In this document: piece by piece, positions 1 to 6,194 of the stretch
Numbering within the stretch: the stretch's first letter is position 1
How the letters are laid out: each line of letters begins with the position of its first letter
Assembly: GCA_016199325.1 (NCBI GenBank)
Contig: JACQGW010000356.1
Span: 1-7,278 of the forward strand
Reading direction: 5' to 3'
Origin: Chloroflexota bacterium
Lineage (GTDB): Bacteria; Chloroflexota; Dehalococcoidia; JACQGW01
Length of the DNA: 7,278 nucleotides
Made by a program: the position numbers and the translations under genes
Notes under the pieces: generated by a model
The model's input: the letters and a program-made list of their open reading frames with translations, nothing else
Told to the model about the DNA's origin: nothing
Databases searched by the model: none

Positions 1-56
1 ATGACGGACGAGGGGTCACCCGGTCCAGCCGAGGAGATGCTTCGCTGCGGCTCAGC
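1..56. repeat. 56-bp repeat unit, copy 1
   Basis: This unit starts ATGACGGACGAGGGGTCACC and ends CTCAGC. It recurs without mismatch at 164-219, and its first 20 bases recur with one change at 220-239. The 7 bases after it (57-63, ATGACGG) are the start of the next unit, so the copies were probably head to tail before the 100-bp element at 64-163 came between them. Bases 37-41 (ATGCT) and 54-58 (AGCAT) form a short dyad, as in REP-type intergenic repeats. No coding function is seen. Copy 1 begins exactly at the window edge, so the array may continue to the left. Confidence 0.85.
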
Positions 57-63
57 ATGACGG

Positions 64-163
64 GAGTCCCCTGAAAAAAGGCTCTCTGGCGCAGTTCACG
101 CGCTGATTTCACGAGTGTTTCCGCCAGTCGGATACGCGCGATCTCGCTTTTTTCAGGGGACTC
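64..163. mobile_element. 100-bp MITE-like element with 17-bp terminal inverted repeats
   Basis: Bases 64-80 (GAGTCCCCTGAAAAAAG) are the exact reverse complement of 147-163. The core between them is 66 bases, with a further inner pairing of CTGGCG (86-91) with CGCCAG (122-127). The element is flanked on both sides by ATGACGG (57-63 and 164-170), which would be a 7-bp target duplication. It splits a tandem array of the 56-bp repeat, as expected for an insertion. It carries no transposase, so it would have to be moved in trans. The alternatives are a non-mobile RNA hairpin or a composite intergenic repeat. The inverted repeat is seen directly; mobility is inferred. Confidence 0.55.
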
Positions 164-219
164 ATGACGGACGAGGGGTCACCCGGTCCAGCCGAGGAGA
201 TGCTTCGCTGCGGCTCAGC
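164..219. repeat. 56-bp repeat unit, copy 2
   Basis: This is identical over 56 bases to 1-56. It directly follows the right inverted repeat of the 100-bp element. Its first 7 bases duplicate 57-63, either as part of the tandem period or as the target duplication of that element. Confidence 0.85.
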
Positions 220-239
220 ATAACGGACGAGGGGTCACC
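220..239. repeat. 56-bp repeat unit, partial third copy
   Basis: ATAACGGACGAGGGGTCACC matches the first 20 bases of the unit with one change (ATG to ATA). Similarity stops after base 239, so this is the truncated right end of the array. Confidence 0.75.
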
Positions 240-280
240 AGGTTCGCCAATGGCCCTGTCGGATGCACACTCAGAGATCA

Positions 281-299
281 CTGCGGTAGTCTACCGCGG
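281..299 (-). other. Stem-loop 20 bases beyond the acyl-CoA dehydrogenase stop
   Basis: GCGGTAG (283-289) and CTACCGC (291-297) are perfect inverted copies separated by one base, and the flanking 281/299 and 282/298 can also pair. On the minus strand this lies just 3' of the last gene of the operon, where a terminator or mRNA-stabilising hairpin would sit. No T run follows on the minus strand, so it is not a standard intrinsic terminator. The rest of 240-318 shows no gene or other structure. Confidence 0.4.
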
Positions 300-318
300 A
301 ATCGTGGGAGTGGCAACG

Positions 319-1470
319 TCACTCCTCCCGGCCGACCAGGGCTCGGGCGATGATGAGCCGCTGGATGTGGCTGGTGCCCTCGTAGATCTGGAGGCCCTTG
401 ATGTCGCGGTAATGGCGCTCGACCGGGTACTCGTCGGAGTAGCCGCGGCCGCCGTGGATGAGGACCGCCTCGGACGCCGCCCGGGCCGCCGCCTCCGTCG
501 CGAAGAGCTTGGCGATCGACGTCTCCTGCGTCGTCGGCAGGCCCCGGTCCTTCAGCCAGGCGGCACGGTAGACCAGCAGGCGGGCCGCTTCGACCTCGGC
601 CGCCATGTCCGCCAGCGCCGCCTGGATCATCTGGAAGTCGCCGATCCGCCGGCCGAACTGGCGGCGCCGCCTGGCGAAGTCGACACTGGCATCCAGGCAG
701 GCTTGAGCGACGCCGACGGCGCCTGCGGCGACGCCCAGCCGGCCGTGGTCGAGGGCAGCCATCGCCACTTTGAACCCCTGCCCCGGCGCCGCCAGCAGCG
801 CGCTCTTCGGCACCCGACAGTCCTCCAGGACGATGCGGGCGTGGTCGGAGGCACGATGGCCCAGCTCCTTGCCAGGCATCTTCTCCCGCCGGAAGCCCGG
901 CGTGTCGGTCTCGACGACGAAGGCGCAGATGCCGCGGTGCCGGGCCGATAGGTCGAGGGTCGCGAAGACGAGCGCGACGTGGGCGAGGTCGCCGTTGGTG
1001 ATCCAGACCTTCTCGCCGTTCAGGACGTAGCCGTCCGCCTCCTCCCGGGCGGTGCTGGTCATGCCGGCGACATCGGAGCCGGCCTCGGGCTCGGTCAGGC
1101 AGTAGCAGCCGATCCACTCGCCGGTCGCCAGCCGGGGGAGGTAGCGGCGCGACTGCTCGTCGCTGCCCCAGTCCCGGATGCAGAGGGAGACGAGCCCGGC
1201 GTGGACGGCGAGGAACCCCCGAATGGAGGAATCAGCCCTGCCCAGCTCCTCGTACACGAGAGCGAAGCTCAGGTAGTCCATCCCGGCGCCGCCGTATTCG
1301 GGCTCGATCGGACCGGCCAGGAAGCCGAGCTCGCCCAGCCGCCGGACCAGGTGGCGTGGGAGCTCGCCGCTCGCGTCCATCTGGCGGGCGAGGGGCGCGA
1401 CCTCCTCCTGGGCGAACCGGCGCGCCAGGGACTGGATCCGGTGCTGTTCGGGCGTCAGTGCGAAGTTCAT
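319..1470 (-). CDS. Acyl-CoA dehydrogenase
   Basis: This is a cytoplasmic FAD flavoenzyme expected to oxidise an acyl-CoA to the 2,3-enoyl-CoA, passing electrons to ETF. At 383 residues it has normal family length. Visible motifs are the N-terminal helical domain (1-120), the flavin-contacting CYCLTEPEAGSD (122-133), WITNG (156-160), RRRQFGRRIGDFQMIQ (268-283), the IHGGRGYSDEYPVER block (338-352), and YEGTSHIQRLIIAR (363-376), in which Glu364 is the expected catalytic base. GGGAGGAG lies 9 bases before the ATG and fixes the start. The gene is last in the operon and its start lies inside the RidA frame, suggesting translational coupling. In the inferred aromatic CoA-ester pathway it would act on a ring or ring-derived CoA thioester; glutaryl-CoA-like or short-chain substrates are alternatives. 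The family is sure, the substrate is not. Confidence 0.95.
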   Translation of the reverse strand: MNFALTPEQHRIQSLARRFAQEEVAPLARQMDASGELPRHLVRRLGELGFLAGPIEPEYGGAGMDYLSFALVYEELGRADSSIRGFLAVHAGLVSLCIRDWGSDEQSRRYLPRLATGEWIGCYCLTEPEAGSDVAGMTSTAREEADGYVLNGEKVWITNGDLAHVALVFATLDLSARHRGICAFVVETDTPGFRREKMPGKELGHRASDHARIVLEDCRVPKSALLAAPGQGFKVAMAALDHGRLGVAAGAVGVAQACLDASVDFARRRRQFGRRIGDFQMIQAALADMAAEVEAARLLVYRAAWLKDRGLPTTQETSIAKLFATEAAARAASEAVLIHGGRGYSDEYPVERHYRDIKGLQIYEGTSHIQRLIIARALVGREE

Positions 1471-1888
1471 CGGGTATCTCCTCCCGGTCCGCCACCACCG
1501 CCAGCCCCTCCAGCTCGATCAGCGCTTCCTCCTGGAAGAACCCCGAGACCTCGAAGAGCGCCATGGCCGGGTAGTGCGTGCCGAAATAGGCGCGGAAGAC
1601 CCGGCCGAGCGGCTCCAGCGCGGCCACATAGGCGTTCCGGTCGCGGACGAAGATGTTCAGCTTGACGACGTCCTGGAGGCTGCCGCCGGCAGCCTCCACC
1701 ACGGCTCGGATGTTCCGAATGACCTGCTCGAACTGGAGCACCAGGTTGCCCGGCGCGACGATCCGCCCGGCGGCGTCGCCGGCGTCCTGTCCGGCGAGAC
1801 AGAGGAGCCGCCCGCCGCCGACGAGGATACCGTGGCTGTAACCCCTGGGAGCGGGGAGCGCCGGCGGGTTGACGACGATGCGCTCCAT
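1232..1888 (-). CDS. RidA-family (YjgF/YER057c/UK114) protein with anomalous C-terminal extension
   Basis: Residues 1-132 form a RidA-type domain: GGRLLCLAGQDAGDAAGRIV (25-44), QFEQVIRNIRAVVEAAGGSLQDVVKLNIFV (52-81) and IELEGLAVV (124-132). The family forms trimers, and canonical members hydrolyse reactive enamines or imines. The arginine that follows Pro-Ala in E. coli RidA (Arg105) is here Met109 (PAMALFEV), so classical deaminase activity is doubtful. RidA proteins are normally about 130 residues, but this frame runs to 218. The last 80 codons overlap the acyl-CoA dehydrogenase by 239 bases and read as Arg/Pro-rich out-of-frame sequence. A one-base insertion near 1486-1500 would instead end the protein at TGA 1469-1467 with an ATGA overlap. 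The start lies 2 bases after the crotonase stop, with only a weak GGCGG ahead of it. A role in hydrolysing an enamine intermediate of an amino-aromatic pathway is inference. Confidence 0.8.
   Translation of the reverse strand: MERIVVNPPALPAPRGYSHGILVGGGRLLCLAGQDAGDAAGRIVAPGNLVLQFEQVIRNIRAVVEAAGGSLQDVVKLNIFVRDRNAYVAALEPLGRVFRAYFGTHYPAMALFEVSGFFQEEALIELEGLAVVADREEIPDELRTDARTAPDPVPGAPVRPGGGRAPRPPDGRERRAPTPPGPAAGRARLPGRSDRARIRRRRDGLPELRSRVRGAGQG
1478..1485 (-). promoter_or_regulatory. Ribosome binding site of the acyl-CoA dehydrogenase gene
   Basis: The minus strand reads GGGAGGAG ending 7 bases before the ATG at 1470; GGAGG itself is 9 bases away. It lies inside the last conserved codons of the RidA frame (encoding REE), so ribosomes finishing RidA would be well placed to restart here. 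Confidence 0.7.
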
Positions 1889-1890
1889 CG

Positions 1891-2670
1891 CTACCGCCCG
1901 CCGAACTTCGGCGCCTGCTTGGCGCGGAACGCCTCGTAGAAGAGGCGGTGGTCCTGCGCCATCAGCAGCAGCGCCTGGGTCTGGGCCTCCGCCTCCAGCG
2001 CCGAGGCAAGGTCCATCTGCTCCTCGTTCTGGACCATGCGCTTGGTCATTCCGATGGCCAGGCCAGGCCCCTGTGCAAGGCGACGGGCCCAGTCGTAGGC
2101 CGCCGGCAGTAGCTCGGCGTGGGGAACGACCCGGTTGACCAGGCCGTACCGCTCGGCCGTGGCGGCGTCGAATGTATCGCCGAACAGCAGCAGCTCCAGC
2201 GCACGGCCGCGTCCGACGACCCGCGGCAGGAGGTAGGCGGCGCCCATGTCGGCGCCGGCCAGGCCGACCTTCGTGAAGAGGAAGGCGAAACGGGCCTGAT
2301 CGGAGGCGATGCGCAGGTCCGCGGCGAGGGCGAGGACGGCGCCGGCGCCGGCCGCCATGCCGTTGACGGCGGCGATGATCGGCTTGTCGAGCAACTGCAT
2401 GTTCCTGACGGCGGCCCCGCTCAGGCGGGTGAACTCCAGGTGGTCCCGCACGTCGCGGTCCAACAGCGCGCCGATGATCTGGTGGACGTCGCCGCCGGAG
2501 CAGAACGCCTTCCCCTCGCCGGTCAGGACGACGACCCTGACGGCCTCGTCATCCCGCAGCGCCTCGAAGCGGTCCCGCAGCTCGGCGTAAATCTCGAACG
2601 TGAGGGCGTTCAGCACCTCCGGTCGATCAAGGGTAATGGTCGCGATCCCATCGGTTACGGTGTAGTTCAT
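1891..2670 (-). CDS. Enoyl-CoA hydratase/isomerase (crotonase) family protein
   Basis: This 259-residue protein has the full crotonase fold length. Visible signatures are LDRPEVLNAL (14-23), the oxyanion-hole segment KAFCSGGD (54-61), NGMAAGAGAVLALAADLRIA (103-122), VGLAGADMGAAYLLPRVVGRGRALELLL (135-162) and GLVNRVVP (176-183). Compared by eye with rat mitochondrial crotonase, Glu144 corresponds to Val112 and Glu164 to about Phe132, so both water-activating glutamates appear to be missing. Asp141 in the GADMG segment is a possible alternative acid/base. It probably acts on a CoA thioester, but perhaps as an isomerase, ring hydrolase or other crotonase chemistry. The ATG at 2670 is chosen because crotonase similarity begins there and GGAG (2681-2684) lies 10 bases upstream; a longer frame to 2862 only overlaps the ATPase gene. 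The RidA gene follows after 2 bases. Confidence 0.93.
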   Translation of the reverse strand: MNYTVTDGIATITLDRPEVLNALTFEIYAELRDRFEALRDDEAVRVVVLTGEGKAFCSGGDVHQIIGALLDRDVRDHLEFTRLSGAAVRNMQLLDKPIIAAVNGMAAGAGAVLALAADLRIASDQARFAFLFTKVGLAGADMGAAYLLPRVVGRGRALELLLFGDTFDAATAERYGLVNRVVPHAELLPAAYDWARRLAQGPGLAIGMTKRMVQNEEQMDLASALEAEAQTQALLLMAQDHRLFYEAFRAKQAPKFGGR

Positions 2671-2696
2671 GGTCCTTGGTCTCCGGTTTCTAGCGA

Positions 2697-5333
2697 TTAC
2701 GTGAGCCTGTAATACGGATCGATGTCGACCCGCTCCGTTGAACCGGTCCTCTGGCTCCAGACAACTGCTTGAAATGGCTCCAAAGACCGTATCACATGGT
2801 AGAGAGCCTCGCCTCCCAACATCTCCCTGGCCATGGTTCGCGCATGCCGTTCCGCGTTGCACCCCAAAACGATGTGGACGGCACTGTTCTGGAACGCCAT
2901 CTCCCGGGATTCGAAGTCATCGGGCTGCTGCGTAGCCAGCAGGCAACTGACACCGTACTTGCGCCCACGCCGTAGGAAGTCATCGACGGGAGAATGCTCA
3001 TAGGCTAGCTTGTGTGCCTCGTCGAGGATCACCGCGAGCCTGAGCATCTCTCGCGCTTCATCTGCCTGGAGAATCCTCTGCCACAACCATCGCAAGAGGA
3101 ACTCCGCAGCGGCTAGCCTCGTCTCATCTGTAGGCAGGTCTCGCAGCAGGACAACGGCACCCTGTCTGAGAATCGCGGCAAAGGCTATCTGCGTTTGCCC
3201 TGAGAAAACCTCCAGGTCAAAAAGCGGCTCCAGGCGATTCAGCGTTGCCCGAGCGCGGTTGGCATCCTGGCCTTTACCTCGGCCGAAGGCCTCCAACGCG
3301 TCTTTGACGCGTTCGAAAGGCGGGATCGGGTGGGTCCACGACGTCCGATCGTTCTCGACGATCCCGGCAGACTCGTACGCTTTCTTTACCGCCCGTCGAA
3401 CCAGAGCTTCCTGTTGGGCGCCCAGCCCGTAGATCTTCTGGAGAATGCCGGATACCCGGAATTTGACAGTTCTTGGACCTCCTTCCAGAAGGTCCAGCGG
3501 GTTGACCGTCACATCTTGCCCAGGTTCCAGCTTGAGGCTGGCGAGCCCTGTATCGCGGTACTCGTTTTCGAAGTCGACGATGAGAGCCGGAACTCCTGAA
3601 GCCCGTAGCTGGAAGACAGCAGATTTGGCCGTCTGAGTCTTCCCCATGCCGGGGGCCCCGACTACCAGCAGGTGCGGATTCGGCTCTGCCAGAGGCTCCC
3701 AGTAGTAGCTCTCACCGTGCGACGTTTGCCCAAGACGCACGCGGGTTCTAGCAGATGGCGCCTCAGCAGGGGTTTCTTCAGGTTCTTGCCTTGCCTCCTG
3801 CGGGGGTTCGGCCCTGGGAGGTGGACCAGTGGGCGCCGAAACCGGGGGCTGTCCCGAAGACACTTGCCCAAGGACGTGTGCTACCAGTAGACCGTAGAAA
3901 TCCTCAGCCACCACCCTCTGATAGGCATCGGGCCGTGGGACGAGCCACCGATCGTTCTCGTTCTGCACCAGCCCCTTTGCCACGAGCGCGCCGACCGCCC
4001 TTTCGAGCTCATCTCTGCCGATACCCAGGTCTTCGGCGCACGCGACAACTCTCTGTTTGTCTCCCGCCATCAAGAGAGAGCCCGATCCAGGACCGGTGAG
4101 GACGTGGTACAGCCTGTGTTTGAGCTCGAGATCGCCGTCGAACAGCGCCCCGGACGTGGGGAGGCCACGTCTCTCCATGTACTCCTCGAAGAAGACTCCC
4201 ACTTCAGGGGCTGGAACATAGGCAAGATCGCCCACTCTGCCGATCGTTGAGCCGACGTACGTGTGGGCCTTCGCCGCCAGACCTGCCTGGACGAGGGTCT
4301 CCATGACCCGATCCCGCAGCTCTTTGATCCGGCTGTCGTTGAGCAGGCAAAGATGACTACCTTGCTCCCGGCCGAGCGGATTGTCACGAAACTCCTGAGC
4401 GTCTGAAGGGCTGATGATCCACGCATCGCCGATCTGCTCAGGCTTCAGGATTTCCCGATGCATGAAGCACAGGAAAACGCCCGGCAACTCGTCCAGAAGC
4501 TGCCGGAGCCGTCTCTCCGAGTCCTTCAGGCGCTCTTGCACGATGGCGCTGGCGCGGACACTGCCCTCCGGAGTCGTGGCACAACCCTTCAACGACAGCC
4601 ATCTCACCTCCCGGACTGCCATCTGCAAGGCCAGGTGCCGGGTTGCCTGCTCGTATTGCTCGCAGTCCAGATCCAACACGCCAGCCCGGCCAGGACCGTC
4701 CGGCCGGACGTATTGGGCCACGTACACGAAAGTCAGCGCGTCACGCGCGATCGGAGGAACATCGATGAGCGGAGGAAACAGGCCGAACCAATCATTCCTC
4801 TTGCCGGAGCGCGCGTAAACGAACAAGCCGGCGCGCGCGAGGATGTTGCGCACCTCGTCAAAATACATTTGCCCTACGACGCGCGCTAGAGAGTAGACTT
4901 CATCGCCGAGGCGGTCCTGGCCACTCTTCAGCAACTCGCTGAGGACGTACCTCCCGTGAAGGATGGCGCCTATCGGCGCAATGACCTTCGTGTAAAAGTC
5001 CCGTGCTTCCTCGAAAAGCCAAGCGGCGACGTCTCGTGAGACCCTTTCCTGCTCGTCATATGAGGACTCCTGCTGCAAGTAGATCGGGTGGTTCAGGTAG
5101 ATGCCTCGCTCGTCTTCCCGGATCAGGCCTTCCTCTTGTAGCCATTTCCGCACGTCGTCAAAGCGGAGATCTCCCCAGAGTCTCCGATAGTCGCTGAAGC
5201 CCTCGATGTAGCCGTGACCGTAGGCCCTTCCGCCGAGCGTCAAGAGCGTCGTAACAAGGGCAAGTGCGGCCTCGTCATTGTTCCTGACGACCTCGGACAG
5301 CTTTGCCTTGAGGAGAGCCAGCGGTTCTTCCAT
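2697..5333 (-). CDS. Large HerA/FtsK-type (DUF87-like) ATPase with N-terminal helical and winged-helix regions
   Basis: This 878-residue cytoplasmic protein has no predicted membrane segments by eye. The C-terminal third is a P-loop motor of the HerA/FtsK/VirB4 class: Walker A GAPGMGKT (559-566), IVDFENEY (585-592, the HerA-type strand-2 acidic motif), Walker B LAVILDEAHKL (766-776, Asp771/Glu772), and LLATQQPDDF (798-807) with the sensor glutamines. A Pro/Glu-rich linker (about 491-530) separates it from an N-terminal region I do not recognise. That region has a winged-helix-like part near 55-90 and a second at about 405-468 (LGIGRDELERAVGALVAKGLV). Such ATPases move DNA or protein, often in repair, conjugation or phage defence; no partner nuclease is present here. 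GC is lower than in the neighbours. The start at 5333 is chosen for GGAGG 6 bases upstream; the longer frame to 5393 translates a heptamer repeat. It is probably co-transcribed with the operon. Confidence 0.88.
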   Translation of the reverse strand: MEEPLALLKAKLSEVVRNNDEAALALVTTLLTLGGRAYGHGYIEGFSDYRRLWGDLRFDDVRKWLQEEGLIREDERGIYLNHPIYLQQESSYDEQERVSRDVAAWLFEEARDFYTKVIAPIGAILHGRYVLSELLKSGQDRLGDEVYSLARVVGQMYFDEVRNILARAGLFVYARSGKRNDWFGLFPPLIDVPPIARDALTFVYVAQYVRPDGPGRAGVLDLDCEQYEQATRHLALQMAVREVRWLSLKGCATTPEGSVRASAIVQERLKDSERRLRQLLDELPGVFLCFMHREILKPEQIGDAWIISPSDAQEFRDNPLGREQGSHLCLLNDSRIKELRDRVMETLVQAGLAAKAHTYVGSTIGRVGDLAYVPAPEVGVFFEEYMERRGLPTSGALFDGDLELKHRLYHVLTGPGSGSLLMAGDKQRVVACAEDLGIGRDELERAVGALVAKGLVQNENDRWLVPRPDAYQRVVAEDFYGLLVAHVLGQVSSGQPPVSAPTGPPPRAEPPQEARQEPEETPAEAPSARTRVRLGQTSHGESYYWEPLAEPNPHLLVVGAPGMGKTQTAKSAVFQLRASGVPALIVDFENEYRDTGLASLKLEPGQDVTVNPLDLLEGGPRTVKFRVSGILQKIYGLGAQQEALVRRAVKKAYESAGIVENDRTSWTHPIPPFERVKDALEAFGRGKGQDANRARATLNRLEPLFDLEVFSGQTQIAFAAILRQGAVVLLRDLPTDETRLAAAEFLLRWLWQRILQADEAREMLRLAVILDEAHKLAYEHSPVDDFLRRGRKYGVSCLLATQQPDDFESREMAFQNSAVHIVLGCNAERHARTMAREMLGGEALYHVIRSLEPFQAVVWSQRTGSTERVDIDPYYRLT

Positions 5334-5338
5334 GATGC

Positions 5339-5354
5339 ACCTCCAGGTGGAGGT
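5339..5354 (-). promoter_or_regulatory. Hairpin enclosing the ribosome binding site of the ATPase gene
   Basis: ACCTCCA (5339-5345) and TGGAGGT (5348-5354) are perfect inverted copies separated by 2 bases. In the minus-strand mRNA the second arm, TGGAGGT, is the Shine-Dalgarno sequence for the ATG at 5333, and the first arm pairs with it exactly. The fold could limit translation initiation, or the dyad could be a protein-binding site. The inverted repeat is seen; the regulatory role is inferred. Confidence 0.45.
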
Positions 5355-5372
5355 TCCGTGTTTGGGGGGACC

Positions 5373-5400
5373 GAACCACAAACCACGGACCACGAACCAT
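5373..5400. repeat. Four tandem heptamers, consensus GAACCAC
   Basis: On the plus strand GAACCAC, AAACCAC, GGACCAC and GAACCAT follow one another with an exact 7-base period, ending on the first base of the SDR stop codon. This fills half of the 66-base gap between the SDR and ATPase genes. It resembles the short tandemly repeated heptanucleotides known as STRR in cyanobacteria. A second heptamer cluster lies at 7176-7228. Confidence 0.7.
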
Positions 5401-6194
5401 CATACCATGACCGCCCCCCCGTCGACGTTGATGGCCTGGCCGGTGATGCCGCGGGCGACGTCTCGGGCCAGGAAGACGGCGACGGCGGCGATCTCCTCCG
5501 GGTCGATCAGCCGCTGCTGGGGGCTCGTCTTCTCCAGCGCCGAGCGGGCGTCGGCCTCGGCCATGCCCGTGCGCTCGACGATGTTGGCGATGCTCGCCCG
5601 GGTCAGCGGCGTATCGGCGTAGCCGGGACAGATGGCGTTGGCGGTGATGTTGTACGGCGCCAGCTCGACGGCCAGGGCGCGGGTCAGGCCGAGCACGCCG
5701 TGCTTGGCGGCGGCGTAGGCGGCGATGTAGCGGCCGCCGGTCCTGGCGGCGGTCGAGGCGACGTTGATGATCCGTCCCTGCCCCTGCTCGACGAGCGCCG
5801 GCAGGAACGCCTTGGTAACCAGGTAGACGCTGGTCAAGTTGGCGGCGATCATCCGGTGCCAGAGCTCGTCGGGATGGTCGAGGAACTTGTGGCTCTCGGC
5901 TGCGCCGGCGTTGTTGACCAGAATGTCGACCCCTCCCAGGCCCTCGACAGCGGCCGTCGCCAGCCGCGCCACCTGCGCCGGGTCCGTCAGGTCGCAGGGG
6001 ATCGCGAGCGCGCGCCCGCCGATGGCCCGGATCTCCTTCGCAACCTCTTCCAGCGGGCCCTCGCCGCGAGCGACGATCGCCACGTCGGCTCCGGCCCGGG
6101 CGAAGGCCAGGGCGATGCTCCGGCCGATCCCGCGGCTGGCGCCGGTGACGACGGCCAGGCGGCCGATCAGCGGGAACGCCTCCGGATTCGTCAT
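5400..6194 (-). CDS. SDR-family NAD(P)-dependent oxidoreductase (classical SDR)
   Basis: This 264-residue protein has normal classical SDR length and is complete. It shows the Rossmann glycine motif TGASRGIG (17-24), CDLTD (67-71), NNAG (94-97), the tetrad Asn119, Ser147 (VAS), Tyr160 and Lys164 (YAAAK), CPGYADTPLT (189-198) and the C-terminal GQAINVDGG (252-260). It is expected to oxidise a hydroxyacyl-CoA or reduce a ketone; FabG-like or 3-hydroxyacyl-CoA dehydrogenase activity fits the beta-oxidation-like context. The residues after strand 2 (VARGEGPLEE) do not settle NADH versus NADPH. The start at 6194 is set by GGAGG (6199-6203) and by the 4-base ATGA overlap with the flavin oxidoreductase stop, a sign of translational coupling. 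The frame stays open upstream to 6509, but that part only shadows the preceding gene. Confidence 0.94.
   Translation of the reverse strand: MTNPEAFPLIGRLAVVTGASRGIGRSIALAFARAGADVAIVARGEGPLEEVAKEIRAIGGRALAIPCDLTDPAQVARLATAAVEGLGGVDILVNNAGAAESHKFLDHPDELWHRMIAANLTSVYLVTKAFLPALVEQGQGRIINVASTAARTGGRYIAAYAAAKHGVLGLTRALAVELAPYNITANAICPGYADTPLTRASIANIVERTGMAEADARSALEKTSPQQRLIDPEEIAAVAVFLARDVARGITGQAINVDGGAVMV

Noticed and set aside
1..239. CRISPR array on the left edge
   Set aside because: The repeats are 56 bp and directly adjacent, with no regular unique spacers and no cas genes.
115..951. Plus-strand open frame of 278 codons
   Set aside because: It crosses the repeat region and then runs antisense to the acyl-CoA dehydrogenase; composition is low-complexity and no domain is seen.
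319..1490. Similar CCGGGAGGAG at the ends of the RidA domain and the acyl-CoA dehydrogenase
   Set aside because: The second copy has no gene start after it. The match is short and reflects the same Arg-Glu-Glu codons.
2671..2862. Longer start of the crotonase gene at 2862
   Set aside because: The extra 64 codons overlap the conserved end of the ATPase and carry no crotonase similarity.
5334..5393. Longer start of the ATPase at 5393
   Set aside because: The added 20 residues translate the heptamer repeat and the hairpin, and no Shine-Dalgarno precedes it, whereas 5333 has GGAGG.
2671..5399. Inverted similarity flanking the ATPase gene (plus GGTCCTTGGTCTCCGG at 2671; minus GGTCCGTGGTTTGTGG near 5390)
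   Set aside because: Only 12 of 16 bases match and one side is part of a simple heptamer repeat, so this is not good evidence for transposon ends.
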